The notes below the pieces were generated by a model. That model ran no database searches, was not told where the DNA came from, and was given only the letters and a program-made list of their open reading frames with translations. Source: Henckelia pumila (taxonomy: Eukaryota > Streptophyta > Magnoliopsida > Lamiales > Gesneriaceae). Taken from it: DNA of 64,000 bases. The position numbers and the translations under genes were made by a program. The stretch lies in contig NC_133121.1 of the NCBI RefSeq assembly GCF_033568475.1, forward strand, positions 135,130,375 to 135,194,374, read 5' to 3'. Below, piece by piece: positions 35,259 through 48,919 of this stretch; the stretch's first letter is position 1, and each line of letters opens with the position of its first letter.

Positions 35259-38128
35259 TGTTGTGGGGACCTCGGGTGCTAATCTCATCTTAAGGGGCAA
35301 ATTAACATTTAATCATAAAAGAATCACACTTGAACGAATAAAATCAAAGACTGAATTTTTTATTTTTTTTAACATACACGGACCCAAGGTCCGGACCCTT
35401 ACACGGACCAGGGCACGGGGTCTGTGCCTGTTCTGGCTAAGGGTCCGTGCCTATGCAGAATTTGAAATTCAAAGGAGTTGCGGAACAGAGGACACACAGA
35501 CCCTTACATGGAGGCTTACACGGGGTCCGTGCCTCCTTTTCTCAAAACATTTTTGGGACAGTGTCCATCCGGACCTATGCACATGGCATGCACGGGGTCC
35601 GTGCCCTGTGCATAAAATCAGTCTTCTTTATGCTATCAAGTCTGAAAAATGATATAATCTATCATATAAGCTTTCCAACATGATTCTACATAATTTACAT
35701 GCATTTAAACATCAATCTACATATCTGCAATACATGAATCAATACTCAACAACAACATATACAAAAATACTTGTTGTTCTAACATGATTACCAAATCATA
35801 AAATACATGTCATCTGCTTAAAAACCCGAGTCTCCACTTCTAATCTTTAAATCTCGTGCTATCCAAGCCAAGTATGACTTGCTTATGCCCCAACCTGATG
35901 CAATGCACACATACAAACAAAGCAACAACTGGATAACTCCGGTGAAAATAAATCTCAGTATGAACGACATGCATATACATCATTTAAGCATATTAAATCT
36001 ATATGCCAAAAGAATCTTAAATCTCCAATCATGTAATAACAGACAAAACATGATAGTATATTCGTTCATCTATGATAAAATAAAACCAAGCATATAAACT
36101 TATTCGAATCTTGAATGTCAAATACTAACATGCTAGCATTTATGACCGCATATTCTAAACCATAGTAATCTCTAAGTTAATGCATAAATGCAATGCATGT
36201 GTCAAAGAATAGGCTATCAAATCTGATATCAATAAATTGTAGCTCTGGGATCCCGAGAAAATAAAATCTTTAACCAACCACCGACTCTCCCACTCGAGGT
36301 GGTGTTAAATATCTCAATTCCCCTGACTTTGGTGCAACTATAGTGAGTCTTATAGCTCTGGAAATAAATCTATATTCCGTGCCATGAGTCATCTATCTCT
36401 GGAAATAAATCTACATTCCGTGCCACTCAAGTACAGTTCTCCAAACGTCATCTGCACTCTAGGCCTTTCAACCCTCTGTGCTTTTCAGGCTGGAGTTTAA
36501 GATGAATGCAACATAATCTGGATGCATCAAATCATACATAAGCTAAAATAACATCTTGAACACATCAATCATATAATCATATGATCATATAATCACTCAA
36601 GGATACCGACAAATCTGTAAGCATCACATAGAATACGTAAAACATGTTCAATACAAAACATAATATAAATCAAAGAAGACAAGTAAACATTTACATAAAT
36701 ATTCAGGGAATTCAAGAAGATATCTATCTTGAATAATCTATCCCATTTATGTAAACGTAAACAATAACATATATTAAACATGCATGTATGTGATTTTAGG
36801 CAACTCGATAATCAAAAACAATCTCGAGTTATTCTGCTCATCTTGTTAATGTCTATTCATACCTTTCCTTCTGAATCTGAGAAGCTCCAATTCTGGACAA
36901 CTGACATCAAAGAACTTCTATCACAATCTGCTCAAATCAGTACAATCATTCAAGGCAAACTAGCTTCACACCTTCTTCAGTCATTCTCGGTTCAAAGGCT
37001 AACTTCTCGAGTTCGCCGATTCGAATTCGATCTTTGCATTCAAATCTGAAATGCATTGATTTTCAATTCAATATCAGCTCCCAATATCACTACAATCTCA
37101 TAAATTCTGAAACAACTACAAGACTTGATTGTTCGGTCAAAATCAAAACCGACGGCGTAACGGTTCGAATTCGAAAATCCCAAAGGCATTAACATCAATA
37201 ATACAATCATATCAATCAAATATCATCACCAATTCCAGCAGCATAAAACGTGAACATCAGCCCCTAAAAATCAGATTTCTGAAAAATCTTTCAAAAATCG
37301 GAAACATGTTCAAACGACGATCTTTTCCCGATCCGTCTTAGATATGCTATCGTCGTATATGCTAGAACATGTTTATACAATCAAATCTTAATTCTAACAA
37401 CATCATAAAATTCAAACATGGTAGAACTTCATAAAAATTACGTCAAAATGAAGCACTCGGAGCTGTGATCGCAAATATATGCTCAATCGGAAATTCTACC
37501 GGGTGGATCGATTTTTACCGAAGCTTGAAACATCAAAAATGGCTTGAAACCCCTTTCTCCCTCTCTCTCGGTTTTCTTGGCTGGGAATCTGATCACTTTG
37601 CAACGTATTACACGTTTTTATGTCAAGTTGCAAGGCAAATTGCACTTTGGTCCCTGAACTTTGACCTAATTGCAAATCAGTCCTCGGACAAGCGATTTAA
37701 TTCAATTTCAATCCTAAATAATTTAAGAATAATAAAATTTAATTCTAAACTCTAAATATTCTCAAATTAAATATTCTCGAATTAAAATTAAATCATTTCG
37801 GACCTTATCGCATTTTAGTTCTTGAATTTCTCACTATTTGCAAATTGGTCTTTGCTCGGATTTCATCCTCAAATTAAATCCTTGATATTTATAATCTTGG
37901 AATTTACATCTTAAATTCCATAAATATCAATTCAAATATTTTTAATCTTTTAATTTAAGAATTCTGGATATTAAAATCTTAAAATCCGAAAAATCCTCAA
38001 ATTAAATATTTTTGACCCGAAATTAAAATTTCGAATTTCCATAAATTCTTAAATTCATCTTTTCACTCTTATTCGGAATTTAACTCTTAAATTCCGTCAT
38101 TAATAACTTAATATTTTTGGGTCTTACA
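35259..38128 (-). repeat. Family G3 LTR A (2870 bp)
   Basis: Bounded by TGTTGTGGGG at 35259 and TCTTACA at 38128 on the plus strand. Near its sense-strand 3' end (35387-35612) GGTCCGTGCC / GCACGGACC motifs recur several times. Over 36846-37449 it is identical to LTR B, although the rest differs. Confidence 0.9.
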
Positions 38129-41100
38129 ATTCCTCCCCTCTAAGGAATGATTTCGTCCTCGAAATCGCATTCGATCTTACTGCTGATTCTCGTAAACTGT
38201 ATAGCTGACTGAAGTAATACGTACTTCAATTCTCTGAGCTTTAGATATCTATTCTGATATATTCTCTTCTATAGTATCTTACTCTTATTTCTGATCACTT
38301 CTGCAATCATATCTATTATCTTGAAAATATAATCACTGAGTTAATTTAGATCTAAGTTGCTCTTTCTTGTGATCTAACTCTGTATCAGTTATCTGACTTG
38401 AATGGACATACATATTCTAGCTGATATTCTTCAGCCAATGCATATGGATAACAAGTCATCTGTCTGACAATTCAAGATTGAGTATTAATCAATAAGCTAG
38501 ATCAAATACTCATAGCTTCTGAAATCTCTTTCTGAACCTAATGATGCTTGGGAAAGAACTTCTTTGCTGATCATTCTGTTCAGGCTTCAAAATCTATATC
38601 TATTACTCATTTGCTAACTCTATCTATGCTGCTCTGTTCTTATTCTGTTCAAATCAATCTTCAAATTCTCTATCTTTTCTTGACTCATATCTGGTCTGAT
38701 AGCTAATACTTCTGACATATCGTTTCAATATAAAGATAATTTTGTTTTTCTTATCATCTAAATGCAAAAGACTGTCTCTATATCTATCAGATAGTTGTCA
38801 CAGGAATTATGGTAATCAAATGACACATAATCAATCAACTAGTACCGAATCTAGTACTATAGTTCTGAGCATATCCTCGGAAATCTGGATAATCATATCT
38901 GATATTCCACTAATCGGAGGATGGTATAATGAAATCTCATACAACCAAACACTCAGAACATCTGACAATCAGTGCCACAATCTAGAAAACAAATCTTCAA
39001 ACTCTATCTTGACAATAGATTTCAATAATTCCTGTAATCTGATCATCTTGCTAACTTTGTAACACGTATCTCTGTATGTGTGTATCATATCTAATACAAC
39101 ATATTCTTGAATCTGTCGCAATCTACTACAATCTAATTCGCAAAATCATGATGATTTGAGAAGATTCGAACTAAAATCTTCTGCAAAGTTGATCTTCTTT
39201 CAACTCTTATGTAACTAATCTGTTTCATAAACAACTTGGGTTCCTCTTTTCTGCTTCGTTTACTGGAATTTTAGTATTGGTAATGTCAATTCTGTCGTAT
39301 CTGTTTTCATTTCTTTCACCAATACTGATTGCCAAGTAATGAATACATGTAAGTCATACAGATGTAGACAACTGAATGGATATTCAATCTGTTGTCATAT
39401 GCCTCTTTCAAAATCTGATATTCCATATCTAGAATATTTGGCATACTCAAACGATTATTCACCGCAAAAGTTTATCTGTTATGATCTGCTATCTTATCTC
39501 ATATCTTAATCTAGCATTCACAACTTAATTTTCATTGATTGATCTCATATCCATGTTGCTTTTATCTTTTCAAACCAATCAATATTAGCTTGGATTGCAA
39601 CAATTCTGATTGTGTGAGTATCTGTCAAGAAACTCAAGTACAAAAAGTACAAACATTACAGATATGTACTCAATCGATCAAGCAAGTAGCTAATTTCTTC
39701 TTTCTATTTCCCAATTAGTGGCAAATTATGCAATCAACCCATAAATATTGTGGATACTTTGAATCTGAGTTTCTATCAATTACGAGCCAAATACTTCAAG
39801 ATACACTGAATAGATACATCAAATAATCAATAATGCTCAAATTTCAATCAAAGAATCTCGCTCAAGGAAATGTCAGACAAAATCAAATATTCTGAATGAC
39901 TGCGAGTTAAGCAAAGCAGACTCTAGCAAAAGAATAAGAGTCAATCAAAATCGATCGAGGTCAAATAACACAACCTCAAAATCGATATCAAGAAATTTAA
40001 GAATCATGATTTCTATGATGTAATAGCTTCAGCAAAATTGAAGAGAAAGCTCAACTGTAACTGATTTTTTTTATTCTCTATTGACACGAGTTCATTATTA
40101 ATTCTCAGCTGACAATAGTCGAATATAATCTTTTCGACTTAACTTATTGTCATAGAATTAATCATCATTTCGGTACTAAATAACTCTTTTCTACTCAATC
40201 TTCTAGCTGTTTCTGGAGTTCTTCAGTTCACGTAATGCTCTTCTATACGAGTTGTCATCAGACTTTCATACTAGACATCACTTTCTATAGAACTCCTTTC
40301 ATTTCGTAGAAAAGTCGGAATATGTCTTTTGAATATTTCTGTATATTCTAACCACTGACATATCTGTCAATTTTAGGTTAGTTCTATACTAATTCAGTAC
40401 ATCGACTAAAATTCTTCCGACGTTTTCCTCTTGGTATACCCAGTACCGAATAACAAAAATCTAATGTCTGAAACTCACATCTTAACTATTGCTTAAGCAG
40501 TGCACGGATTCAGTCAGCTGTTAACTGGTACTCAGTTATTGCATTAATATCTATAATGCATGCTAGCTTAATACTTCACATTTGATATCAGCACATTCAA
40601 TCTTATTTTCTCAATTCTGTATTTCATCTTCTATGACTAATCTTGCAAATGTGTTCCATCTACTCAAAGGCAAAATCTTAGCAAATACGATAAATAAAAG
40701 CTCATCAGATACGGATTGTAGCATAACAAATCACTAATCTATAAATGTATGTTATGCAATCAATATATAAGAGGTTAACTAGAATTAACTCACTTACCTG
40801 TAATATTCTTATCTGATACATTGAACCTTATTTTCTGTATTGGCTTATTGCCTATGAAATTATCTGCCATTCAATGATTCTCTTGATCTATTTCAGCTAT
40901 GGAAGCTATGCTTATATTTCTTTATCTGCTGGAGTTTAGGCTAAATTAATCTTTACTGCAGTTGTCACTATCTCTTGCTTCATAGCTATACTGTTATGAA
41001 AGTTTTTCACAATGACAGAGGCGTGAATAAAAATTCAGCTCTGCCTCGTACTACCGGTTCACGATTTCATTATTCTATTACTGGCTTGAAATCAACTCAT

Positions 41101-41871
41101 TGAAGTTGTTATGCTTCTATTCTGCAAAGTTTGCTTTTCTATCTTCTTTATCATATACGGAAAGAAACAATTCTGTTTACTTACCTGCCAAACATTTCAA
41201 TACTTCTTCTGGCAACTTCACCAATTTCTTGCTAAGTCCTGGAGTTGATATAAATCAAGCTGATTCTATGTTCATCTGAATATTATTCTCTTGAACAACT
41301 GATCCAGCACTTCAATTCAATCCTTTTCTAGACATAGCATATTCTGTATCTTTCTGAGTTGGTGATTAATAGCTTTGGAGTTGTTCAACTAATATACTCC
41401 TCGGTGCAATCATCATATCGATCGGCTCAAAAATGTTCCTCAACACTGTTCTGTTCTGTCTGCGGTTCTGTTCTGACTGAGGTTCTCATGCTATCTGTAC
41501 AATCTGTATTATTCAATAACAGAAGCAATATATATGGCAGAGATTATAAAATACAATTTCAGTATAACATACATATAATCTCATGTTTTTGAATAAAACA
41601 TATGCTTGCAATTTCTCATGCTTTTCAAATAAAACATGCTTGCAACGAATTCACTTATTCTAATGAATTCAATAAATCATGCATACATATCAGCATATAA
41701 GCATGTAATTCGCATCTAAGTAAAGCAAGCAGTGTTCACTCAAGCAATCATAGTCGCATACAATTCTGTAAAGCAAGTAAAACATACTCATGCAATACTA
41801 TAAATGCATGCGACTCAATCTATCGCGCTCAATTTCTATCTTAGTCCAAGACTTTACGCTCTGATACCACC
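38129..41871 (-). pseudogene. Family G3 internal region B: fossil gypsy pol between PPT and PBS
   Basis: Bounded by the purine tract GAGGGGAGGAAT (minus, 38141-38130) and PBS 41869-41858. Read on the minus strand it still aligns by eye with the intact-type gypsy at 48920-53483. The RT N-terminal stretch (GTGGTTAGA..., ACGTGAACTGAAGAACT) lies near 40.35-40.15 kb, integrase zinc-finger remnants near 39.4 kb, and GAGGATATGCTCAGAACTAT...ACTAGTTG, matching 52758-52800, near 38.88 kb. Many stops and indels break every frame. The hairpin GATTTCG-AGGA-CGAAATC is intact at 38166-38149. Internal region C is nearly identical, so decay preceded duplication. Confidence 0.75.
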
Positions 41872-44489
41872 TGTTGTGGGAACCTCGGGTGCTAATCTCA
41901 TCTTAAGGGGCAAATTAATATTTAATCATAAAAGAATCACACTTGAACGAATAAATCAAAGACTGAAATTTTTTTTTTTAACATACACGGACCCAAGGTC
42001 CAGACCCTTGCACGGACCAGGACACGGGGTCCGTGCCTGTTCTGGCTAAGGGTCCGTGCCTATGCAGAATTTGAAATTCAAAGGAGTTGAGGAACAGAGG
42101 ACACACGAACTCTTACACGGAGGCTTACACGAGGTCCATGCCTCCTTTTCTCAAAACATTTATGGGACAGTGTCCATCCGGACCTATGCACATGGCATGC
42201 ACGGGGTCCGTGCCCTGTGCATAAAATCAGTCTTCTTTATGCTATCAAGTCTGAAAAATGATATAATCTATCATATAAGCTTTCCAACATGATTCTACCT
42301 AATTGACATGCATTTAAACATCAATCTACATATCTGTAATACATGAATCAATACTCAACAACAACATATACAAAAATGCTTGTTGTTCTAACATGATTAC
42401 CAAATCATAAAATACATGTCATCTGCTTAAAAACCCGAGTCTCCACTTCTAATCTTTCAATCTCGTGCTATCCAAGCCAAGTCTGACTTGCTTATGCCCC
42501 AACCTGATGCAATGCACACATACAAACAAAGCAACAGCCGGATAACTCCGGTGAGAATAAATCTCAGTATGAACGACATGCATATACATCATTTAAGCAT
42601 ATTAAATCTATATGTCAAATGAATCTTAAATCTCCAATCATGTAATAATAGACAAAACATGATAGTATATTCGTTCATCTATGATAAAATAAAACCAAGC
42701 ATATAAACTCATTCAAATCTTGAATGTCAAATACTAACATGCTAGCATTTATGACCGCTTATTCTAAACCATAGTAATCTCTAGGTTAATGCATAAATGC
42801 AATGCATGTGTCAAAGAATAGGCTATCAAATCTGATATCAATAAATCGTAGCTCTGGGATCCCGGGAAAATAAAATCTTTAACCAACCACTGTCTCTCCC
42901 ACTAAAGGTGGTGTTAAATATCTCAATTCCCCTGACTTTGGTGCAACTATAGTGAGTCTTCTAGCTCTGGAAATAAATCTATATTCTGTGCCATGAGTCA
43001 TCTGACTCTGGAAATAAATCTACATTCCATGCCACTCAACTACAGTTCTCCAAACGTCATCTGCACTCTAGGCCTTTCAACCCTCTGTGCTTTTCAGGCT
43101 GGAGTTCAAGATTATGCAACATAATCTGGACGCATCAAATCATACATAAGCTAAAACTATATCTTGAACAAATAAATCATATAATCATATGATCATATAA
43201 TCACTCAAGGATACCGACAAATCTGTAAGCATCACATAGAATACGTAAAACATGTTCAATACAGAACATAATATAAATCAAAGAAGACAAGTAAACATTT
43301 ACATAAATATTCTGAGAATTCAAAAAGATAGCAATCTTGAATAATCTATCCCATTTATGTAAACGTAAACAATAACATATATTAAACATGCATGTATGTG
43401 ATTTTAGGCAACTCGATAATCAAAAACAATCTCGAGTTATTCTGCCCATCTTATTAATGTCTATTCATACCTTTCCTTCTGAATCTGAGAAGCTCCAATT
43501 CTGGACAACTGACATCAAAGAACTTCTATCACAATCTGCTCAAATCAGTACAATCATTCAAGGCAAACTAGCTTCACACCTTCTTCAGTCATTCTCGGTT
43601 CAAAGGCTAACTTCTCGAGTTCGCCGATTCGAATTCGATCTTTGCATTCAAATCTGAAATGCATTGATTTTCAATTCAATATCAGCTCCCAATATCACTA
43701 CAATCTCATAAATTCTGAAACAACTACAAGACTTGATTGTTCGGTCAAAATCAAAACCGACGGCGTAACGGTTCGAATTCGAAAATCCCAAAGGCATTAA
43801 CATCAATAATACAATCATATCAATCAAATATCATCACCAATTCCAGCAGCATAAAACGTGAACATCAGCCCCTAAAAATCAGATTTCTGAAAAATCTTTC
43901 AAAAATCGGAAACATGTTCAAACGACGATCTTTTCCCGATCCGTCTTAGATATGCTATCGTCGTATATGCTAGAACATGTTTATACAATCAAATCTTAAT
44001 TCTAACAACATCATAAAATTCAAACATGGTAGAACTTCATAAAAATTACGTCAAAATTAAGCACTCGGAGCTGTGATCGCAAATATATGCTCAATCGGAA
44101 AAATTCTACCGGGCGGATCGTTTTTTACGGAAGCTTGAAACATCAAAAATGGATTGAAACCCCTTTCTCCATATCTCTCGGTTTTCTTGGCTGGGAATCT
44201 GATCACTTTGCATCGTATTACACGTTTTTATGTCAAGTTGCAAGGCAAATTGCACTTTGATCCCTGAACTTTGACCTAATTGCAAATCAATCCCCGGACA
44301 AGCGATTTAATTCAATTTCAATCCTAAATAATTTAAGAATAATAGAATTTAATTCTAAACTCTAAATATTCTCAAATTAAATATTCTCTAATTAAAATTA
44401 AATCATTCCGAACCTTATCGCATTTTAGTCCTTGAATTTCTCACTATTTGCAAATTGGCCTTTGCTCGGATTTTATCCTCAAATTAAAT

Positions 44490-47400
44490 TGTAACGCCCC
44501 GTTTTTATCTTAAATGAGTTTATTTGAGTTAATCGGAGGTTTCAGAATTCACAAGCTGACTTGATTTTGATCAGGGTCCATTTTGCAAATTTTGGATATT
44601 TCAGGGACTAAAACGCAATTATTGGATTTTATATATTATCTACACTTGTATTGACTTTTTAAAGTCTCTCATTCCTCCTCCAAACCGAGAACCTCCATTG
44701 TAGGCGCCCAATTGAGTTTCCAAGCTTTGTGATTTCATTCCAAGCTCGATCCGGCCGTTGGAATTTATTTCTGAAGGCAGATTAGCGATCACTGCAGCGA
44801 GAGCTCCGTTTTATCATTCGTTTGGAGTTGTCAAGCCAGTGTTAACAGCTTTTGATCTTCAAGAGATTGGACGAAGAACGCTTATCCGGAGTTGGATCTA
44901 CTGCATCGAAAGGTAAAAGCATTCATCGTAGCGGGATAGCATACTCGGGACAGTTGGTTCTCGAGTTTCCCTTTCAAATCACATATTGCATCTACACTTG
45001 TTCTAGCATGAGAAACTTGTGTCTTGTTGATTGATTTTGCTTTTGATTATGTGGCTTATATTTATATTTCTGTTATGCATTTATCTTGAGCCTACGTTGA
45101 TTTCAGCGGGCAGAACCGCCCTTTTTGTTTAGACGTTTGAGAACTATGATTGAGTGGCCTAGGTCGTAGTCGTTTTGACTAGTGCTAGCATACTCATTAT
45201 GGTTGCTCAAATTCTATAGGAGTGGGATACGTGACACCACCTCGATTGGGAGAGTCGGTGAGTCGTTATGTGATCTCATCCTCGGGATCCCAAAATGCAC
45301 AGCAGAAATCTCTCGTTTATCAGAATTGATATCCCGATTTAAAGACATGCATTTCATTACATTGTTATTTGATTATGTATTGCCTTGGAAGCATGTTGAT
45401 TGATTGTATTATGTGTTATATTGCTTTTGCTGGGAATATCGTTCTCACCGGTTTATCCGGCTCTTGCTTTGTTTTGTATGTGTACTTGGCAACAGGAGGG
45501 GCAGGATCAAGTCAGCGTAAACCTGGTTAGCGTCAAGAGCAAGAGATAGAAGTAAGACTCGTTTAGAAGTCGAATTAGCATGTCAATCTAGTTTATGTTT
45601 TACAATCATGTTTTGTCATTCGAACTTCTCGTGTTGTATTGTAAGCAAGAATCGATGTAGGTACTACCGAATCGAATGTTTTCTTCCCTAAAATGTTCTT
45701 GTATTGTTGTTGGCTTATCAGATATTTTAAATGCAAGTGTTTAGGTTTGGTTGGATTTCTTTTTGGTGCCTTTGATTTTTGGGCGAAAGGACGGCGCGGG
45801 CGCGCGGCCTCTTGGCGAGGTTAGGGCGCGGGCGCGCATTCTGAGAGCGCGGGAGCGCTGGTTTTGGCGAGGTGCCGGCGCGGGCGCGCGAACGTTTTTT
45901 TTTAAAAAAAAAATAATGAATTTGTCTGTGGTTGTTTTGTCCGAGATTAGTTGTAACACCCGGTATTTTTAATTACATAAATCTGCCTGCATAATTAGGA
46001 TATTTAATTATTTAAATTTATGATTCATGGGTTAAATAATTATGTGAATTATTTGTGCATGATTTAATTTTAAGCATTTAACCCATAATTAGTGATTTTT
46101 TATGATTTTTAGTATTTTATTATTTAATCGCGTAGACGGGACCATGGACGGACGAGATGACAACTTTCCACCCAAATTATTTTAGGAGCTTTTTGGAGCC
46201 TTAAAATATTATTTTGAGTTTTATTATCCCAAAATTTTAAGTATTTAATTTTATTTAATTTTAGGGGTCATTTTTATCCAAAATTAGTCAAAACATTGAC
46301 TTTTTAGTATTTTTAAAATTTCCCTAAAATTATATTTCGAGATTCTTAATTAGGTTATCAGATTTTTAAGAGTTTAAGTTGTTTATTATTTATTTTTAAA
46401 ACCTCTTTATTTAATTAGTTAGCTTATATTTTAATTAAACCAAAAATTTAACCTATTCTACCCAAAACCCTAGCATTAGCCGACATCTCTCCTTCCTCCC
46501 AAGCAGCCGACACCCCATCATCATCTTCTTCATCGGTTCAAGGCACCTCCTAGACTCCATAACCATTTTTCTTCGAAGCTTCAAGTTTACTCGTCGTCCC
46601 GTCGTCCCGGAAACGTCCTACGTGCGTGCTAATCGACTTCTACGGTGAAAGGCATGATTTTCTTTCAATTTGTTTGTACCAATCAGATATATATATCGTG
46701 TTAATGGTGTAGGCATTAAAGTTTTCGAATTATTTCAGAAATTGGTTGAAGGGTTCGACTTTTGCTATGCTTTGCTTCATGATTCACGTTTTTTTTTATT
46801 TCATGGATGTGTACAGCTGATGGCTCGGTCCAGAGGGACCCTAGAGTGCCTTAGGGTCGGTCGGAGTCGGTCAGTTTGGGCTGGAACGAGGCTAGGACTG
46901 AGCTGCATCCATTCGGCCATGGAGGCGCACAGATTAGGGTTACGGGTTCAGGGCTACGGGGTCAGGGTTCCTGGCTGCATGGGGGCTGGGGCCCGACTGG
47001 GTTAGGTCCGCCCGGACGTGGGCTACGTCCGGGCGGCGGCGCTCCGGCCAGGGGCGGCCGGAGCCGGCCGGCAGCAGGCCAAGAGGGCCTGCTGCTCACG
47101 GCCGAGAGGCAAGGGGGGGAGGGGGATCGGGCTGGGCTAGTTTAGGTGTCCGGGTCGGGTCTGAGTGGTCCGGGTCGGGTCGGTTAGGTAGTGGGTCGGG
47201 TCAGTGAGTTCGGGTCCGAGTTTGGTGGGCCGGGCTCGAGTATTTTATTTTTTAAGTATTTTACAAAATTATGTGTTTTTGAGACTAATAAATTGAAATA
47301 AAATTATTTGGACTCCCAAATAATTTTATTTGGACTTTTAAAATTTTAATTAAGTTAGTCCATTAATTTTGTGGGCTTTTGAGCCCATAAAAGTTATTGG

Positions 47401-48616
47401 GTCAGTCTTTGGGTTTTTGGGCCATTGGGCCAGTTTAAGTTTTATTGGGCTTAGTGTAATTTTAATGGGCTTATTTAATTTAATTGGGCTGAGACTAATT
47501 ATTTGGGCTTAAAGTTAAGTTAATGGGCTTAAGTATGTTAATGGGCCAGTTTTAAGTTAATGGGCTTGAGTGTTAGGGCCAGCAGTCCAGAACCATCCAT
47601 GAGAAAATTTGCATGTGTCCTGATTATATATTTAATTATTTATATGCATTTAAGTTATTTTAATATTTATATGTTAGTAAGAAATTAAATTAAATATATA
47701 TGATGGACACACATTTTATTCAAGTACATGCATTCATGAAATAATATTTTATGCATGATTTAATGTTTAAGTTGAGCAATAAAAATATTTTATGTTGGAA
47801 GTTGAAGTAGTGTGACAATTTAAGGGGGATTCGTCCCCATATGATTGAAGGGCAGTTTACTGCCAATTTAAGAGGTGATTCGTCACCGGCCACGTACGTA
47901 GGTTTCCACGCTGATCAGTATTTAATGTATGATTTAAGGTTACACTACGGATACAACCATGCGATGTTAGAAAATGAATTGCTCAATAATGTTATGTATA
48001 ATGTTATTTATGTTTATTTAAGTTAAGTTATGTTATGAAATTTTTAAGCATGCTCATTCATGTATATGTATGTATTAGTATTAAATTGGTTTAAATTATT
48101 TTAAACCCTTGTTATGTTAGCATGTTGGGCCTCTAGGCTCACTACACTGGTATGGTGCAGGTGAGTACGTTGAGGATGACGTTGTACCCACCGGAGGCGA
48201 GGACGTATGAGCATGCATGCAGTGGCCCCGTGACCGTGAAATATTCTGAGTCGCTATGCATGTTTTTGTGATTGTTCTTGTCAGCATGATACATTTTTAT
48301 TATTTTCAGTGATTGAGGGTCTAGAATATTTATTTAATTTTTTTCAGTGCATGCAAACTTTTATTTATTTATGCAGTATATTTTAATTAATGTTTGACTC
48401 AGATATTTATTATTATATTTTTAAGAATGCAATTTTTATTTAAGTATTTAATTGGTTATTCATTTTAAATATTTTTACTCTGTGCATATATGTATGGGCA
48501 TATATGTACATGTTTTATTTAGTAAGTATAAAAAAAAAAAAAAAAAAAATTTCCGCATATTTATTTATTATAGAGTTAGGGTCGTTTCATTAGTTGTTTA
48601 GAAACGAAGTCTCACA
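44490..48616 (+). repeat. 5' LTR of G2, interrupted by a solo LTR
   Basis: Begins TGTAACGCCCC and ends TCTCACA at 48616. The stretch 45952-48594 is foreign. A CpG-rich block of GCGGGCGCGCG-type motifs lies at 45788-45893. Confidence 0.9.
45952..48589 (+). mobile_element. Solo LTR of the gypsy element 1 family, 2638 bp, TSD TTAGT
   Basis: TTAGT flanks it at 45947-45951 and 48590-48594, and the 3' LTR of G2 shows the empty site (GAGATTAGTTGTTTAG, 55019-55034). It starts TGTAACACCC and ends TTTCA, as does the LTR at 995-1915. No internal domain is present, so it arose by LTR-LTR recombination. Compared with that LTR it keeps a 1.7-kb middle part, which includes a GC-rich block (46800-47230) and many GGGCTT motifs (47390-47580). 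Confidence 0.95.
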
Positions 48617-48621
48617 TTAAG

Positions 48622-48634
48622 TGGTATCAGAGAC
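48622..48634 (+). other. Primer-binding site of G2 (tRNA-iMet)
   Basis: TGGTATCAGAG then ACC, five bases after the LTR end. Eleven bases match the complement of plant initiator tRNA-Met; an extra A follows. Confidence 0.85.
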
Positions 48635-48919
48635 CTTAAGATTCTTGGTTGAACTAGAGTGAGCGGTGTAGTTCGAGTCCGCATGTATTGGCTCCTCGCA
48701 TGTGTTTGAGTTCTTTAATTGTTTAATTAATACCATGCGAGCATGCTTTATTATTTAAGAATTAATTGAATTACGTGATGTGTGATTTAATTTATAAAGC
48801 ATGAACTACTTGAGATATAACTGTTTTTGTTATCGACGGGTATCCGGTATTCCAAGCGGTTGTAAGGGCACCGAATTGTAGCGATTGAGATTTCTCGTAT
48901 CCTAACCTTTGATTATCAG

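Noticed and set aside
38742..39062. Open frame of about 100 codons, repeated at 55993
   Set aside because: Antisense to the fossil integrase of family G3 on the minus strand.
33841..41871. First reading that G3 units start at 33841/40465 and have 4.3-kb LTRs
   Set aside because: The PBS complement GCTCTGATACCA at 35245, 41858 and 59017 and the TG ends beside it place the LTR borders at 35259, 41872 and 59031.
38129..41871. G3 internal region as purely non-coding LARD DNA
   Set aside because: By-eye alignment with G2 shows fossil RT, integrase and tail sequence on the minus strand.
45751..45972. Open frames on both strands with RARAR-type repeats
   Set aside because: By-product of the CpG-rich motif array in the G2 LTR; a matching frame recurs in the 3' LTR.
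46670..47145. GC-rich open frames of about 90-110 codons
   Set aside because: Lie inside the solo LTR, which is non-coding; the composition gives few stops.
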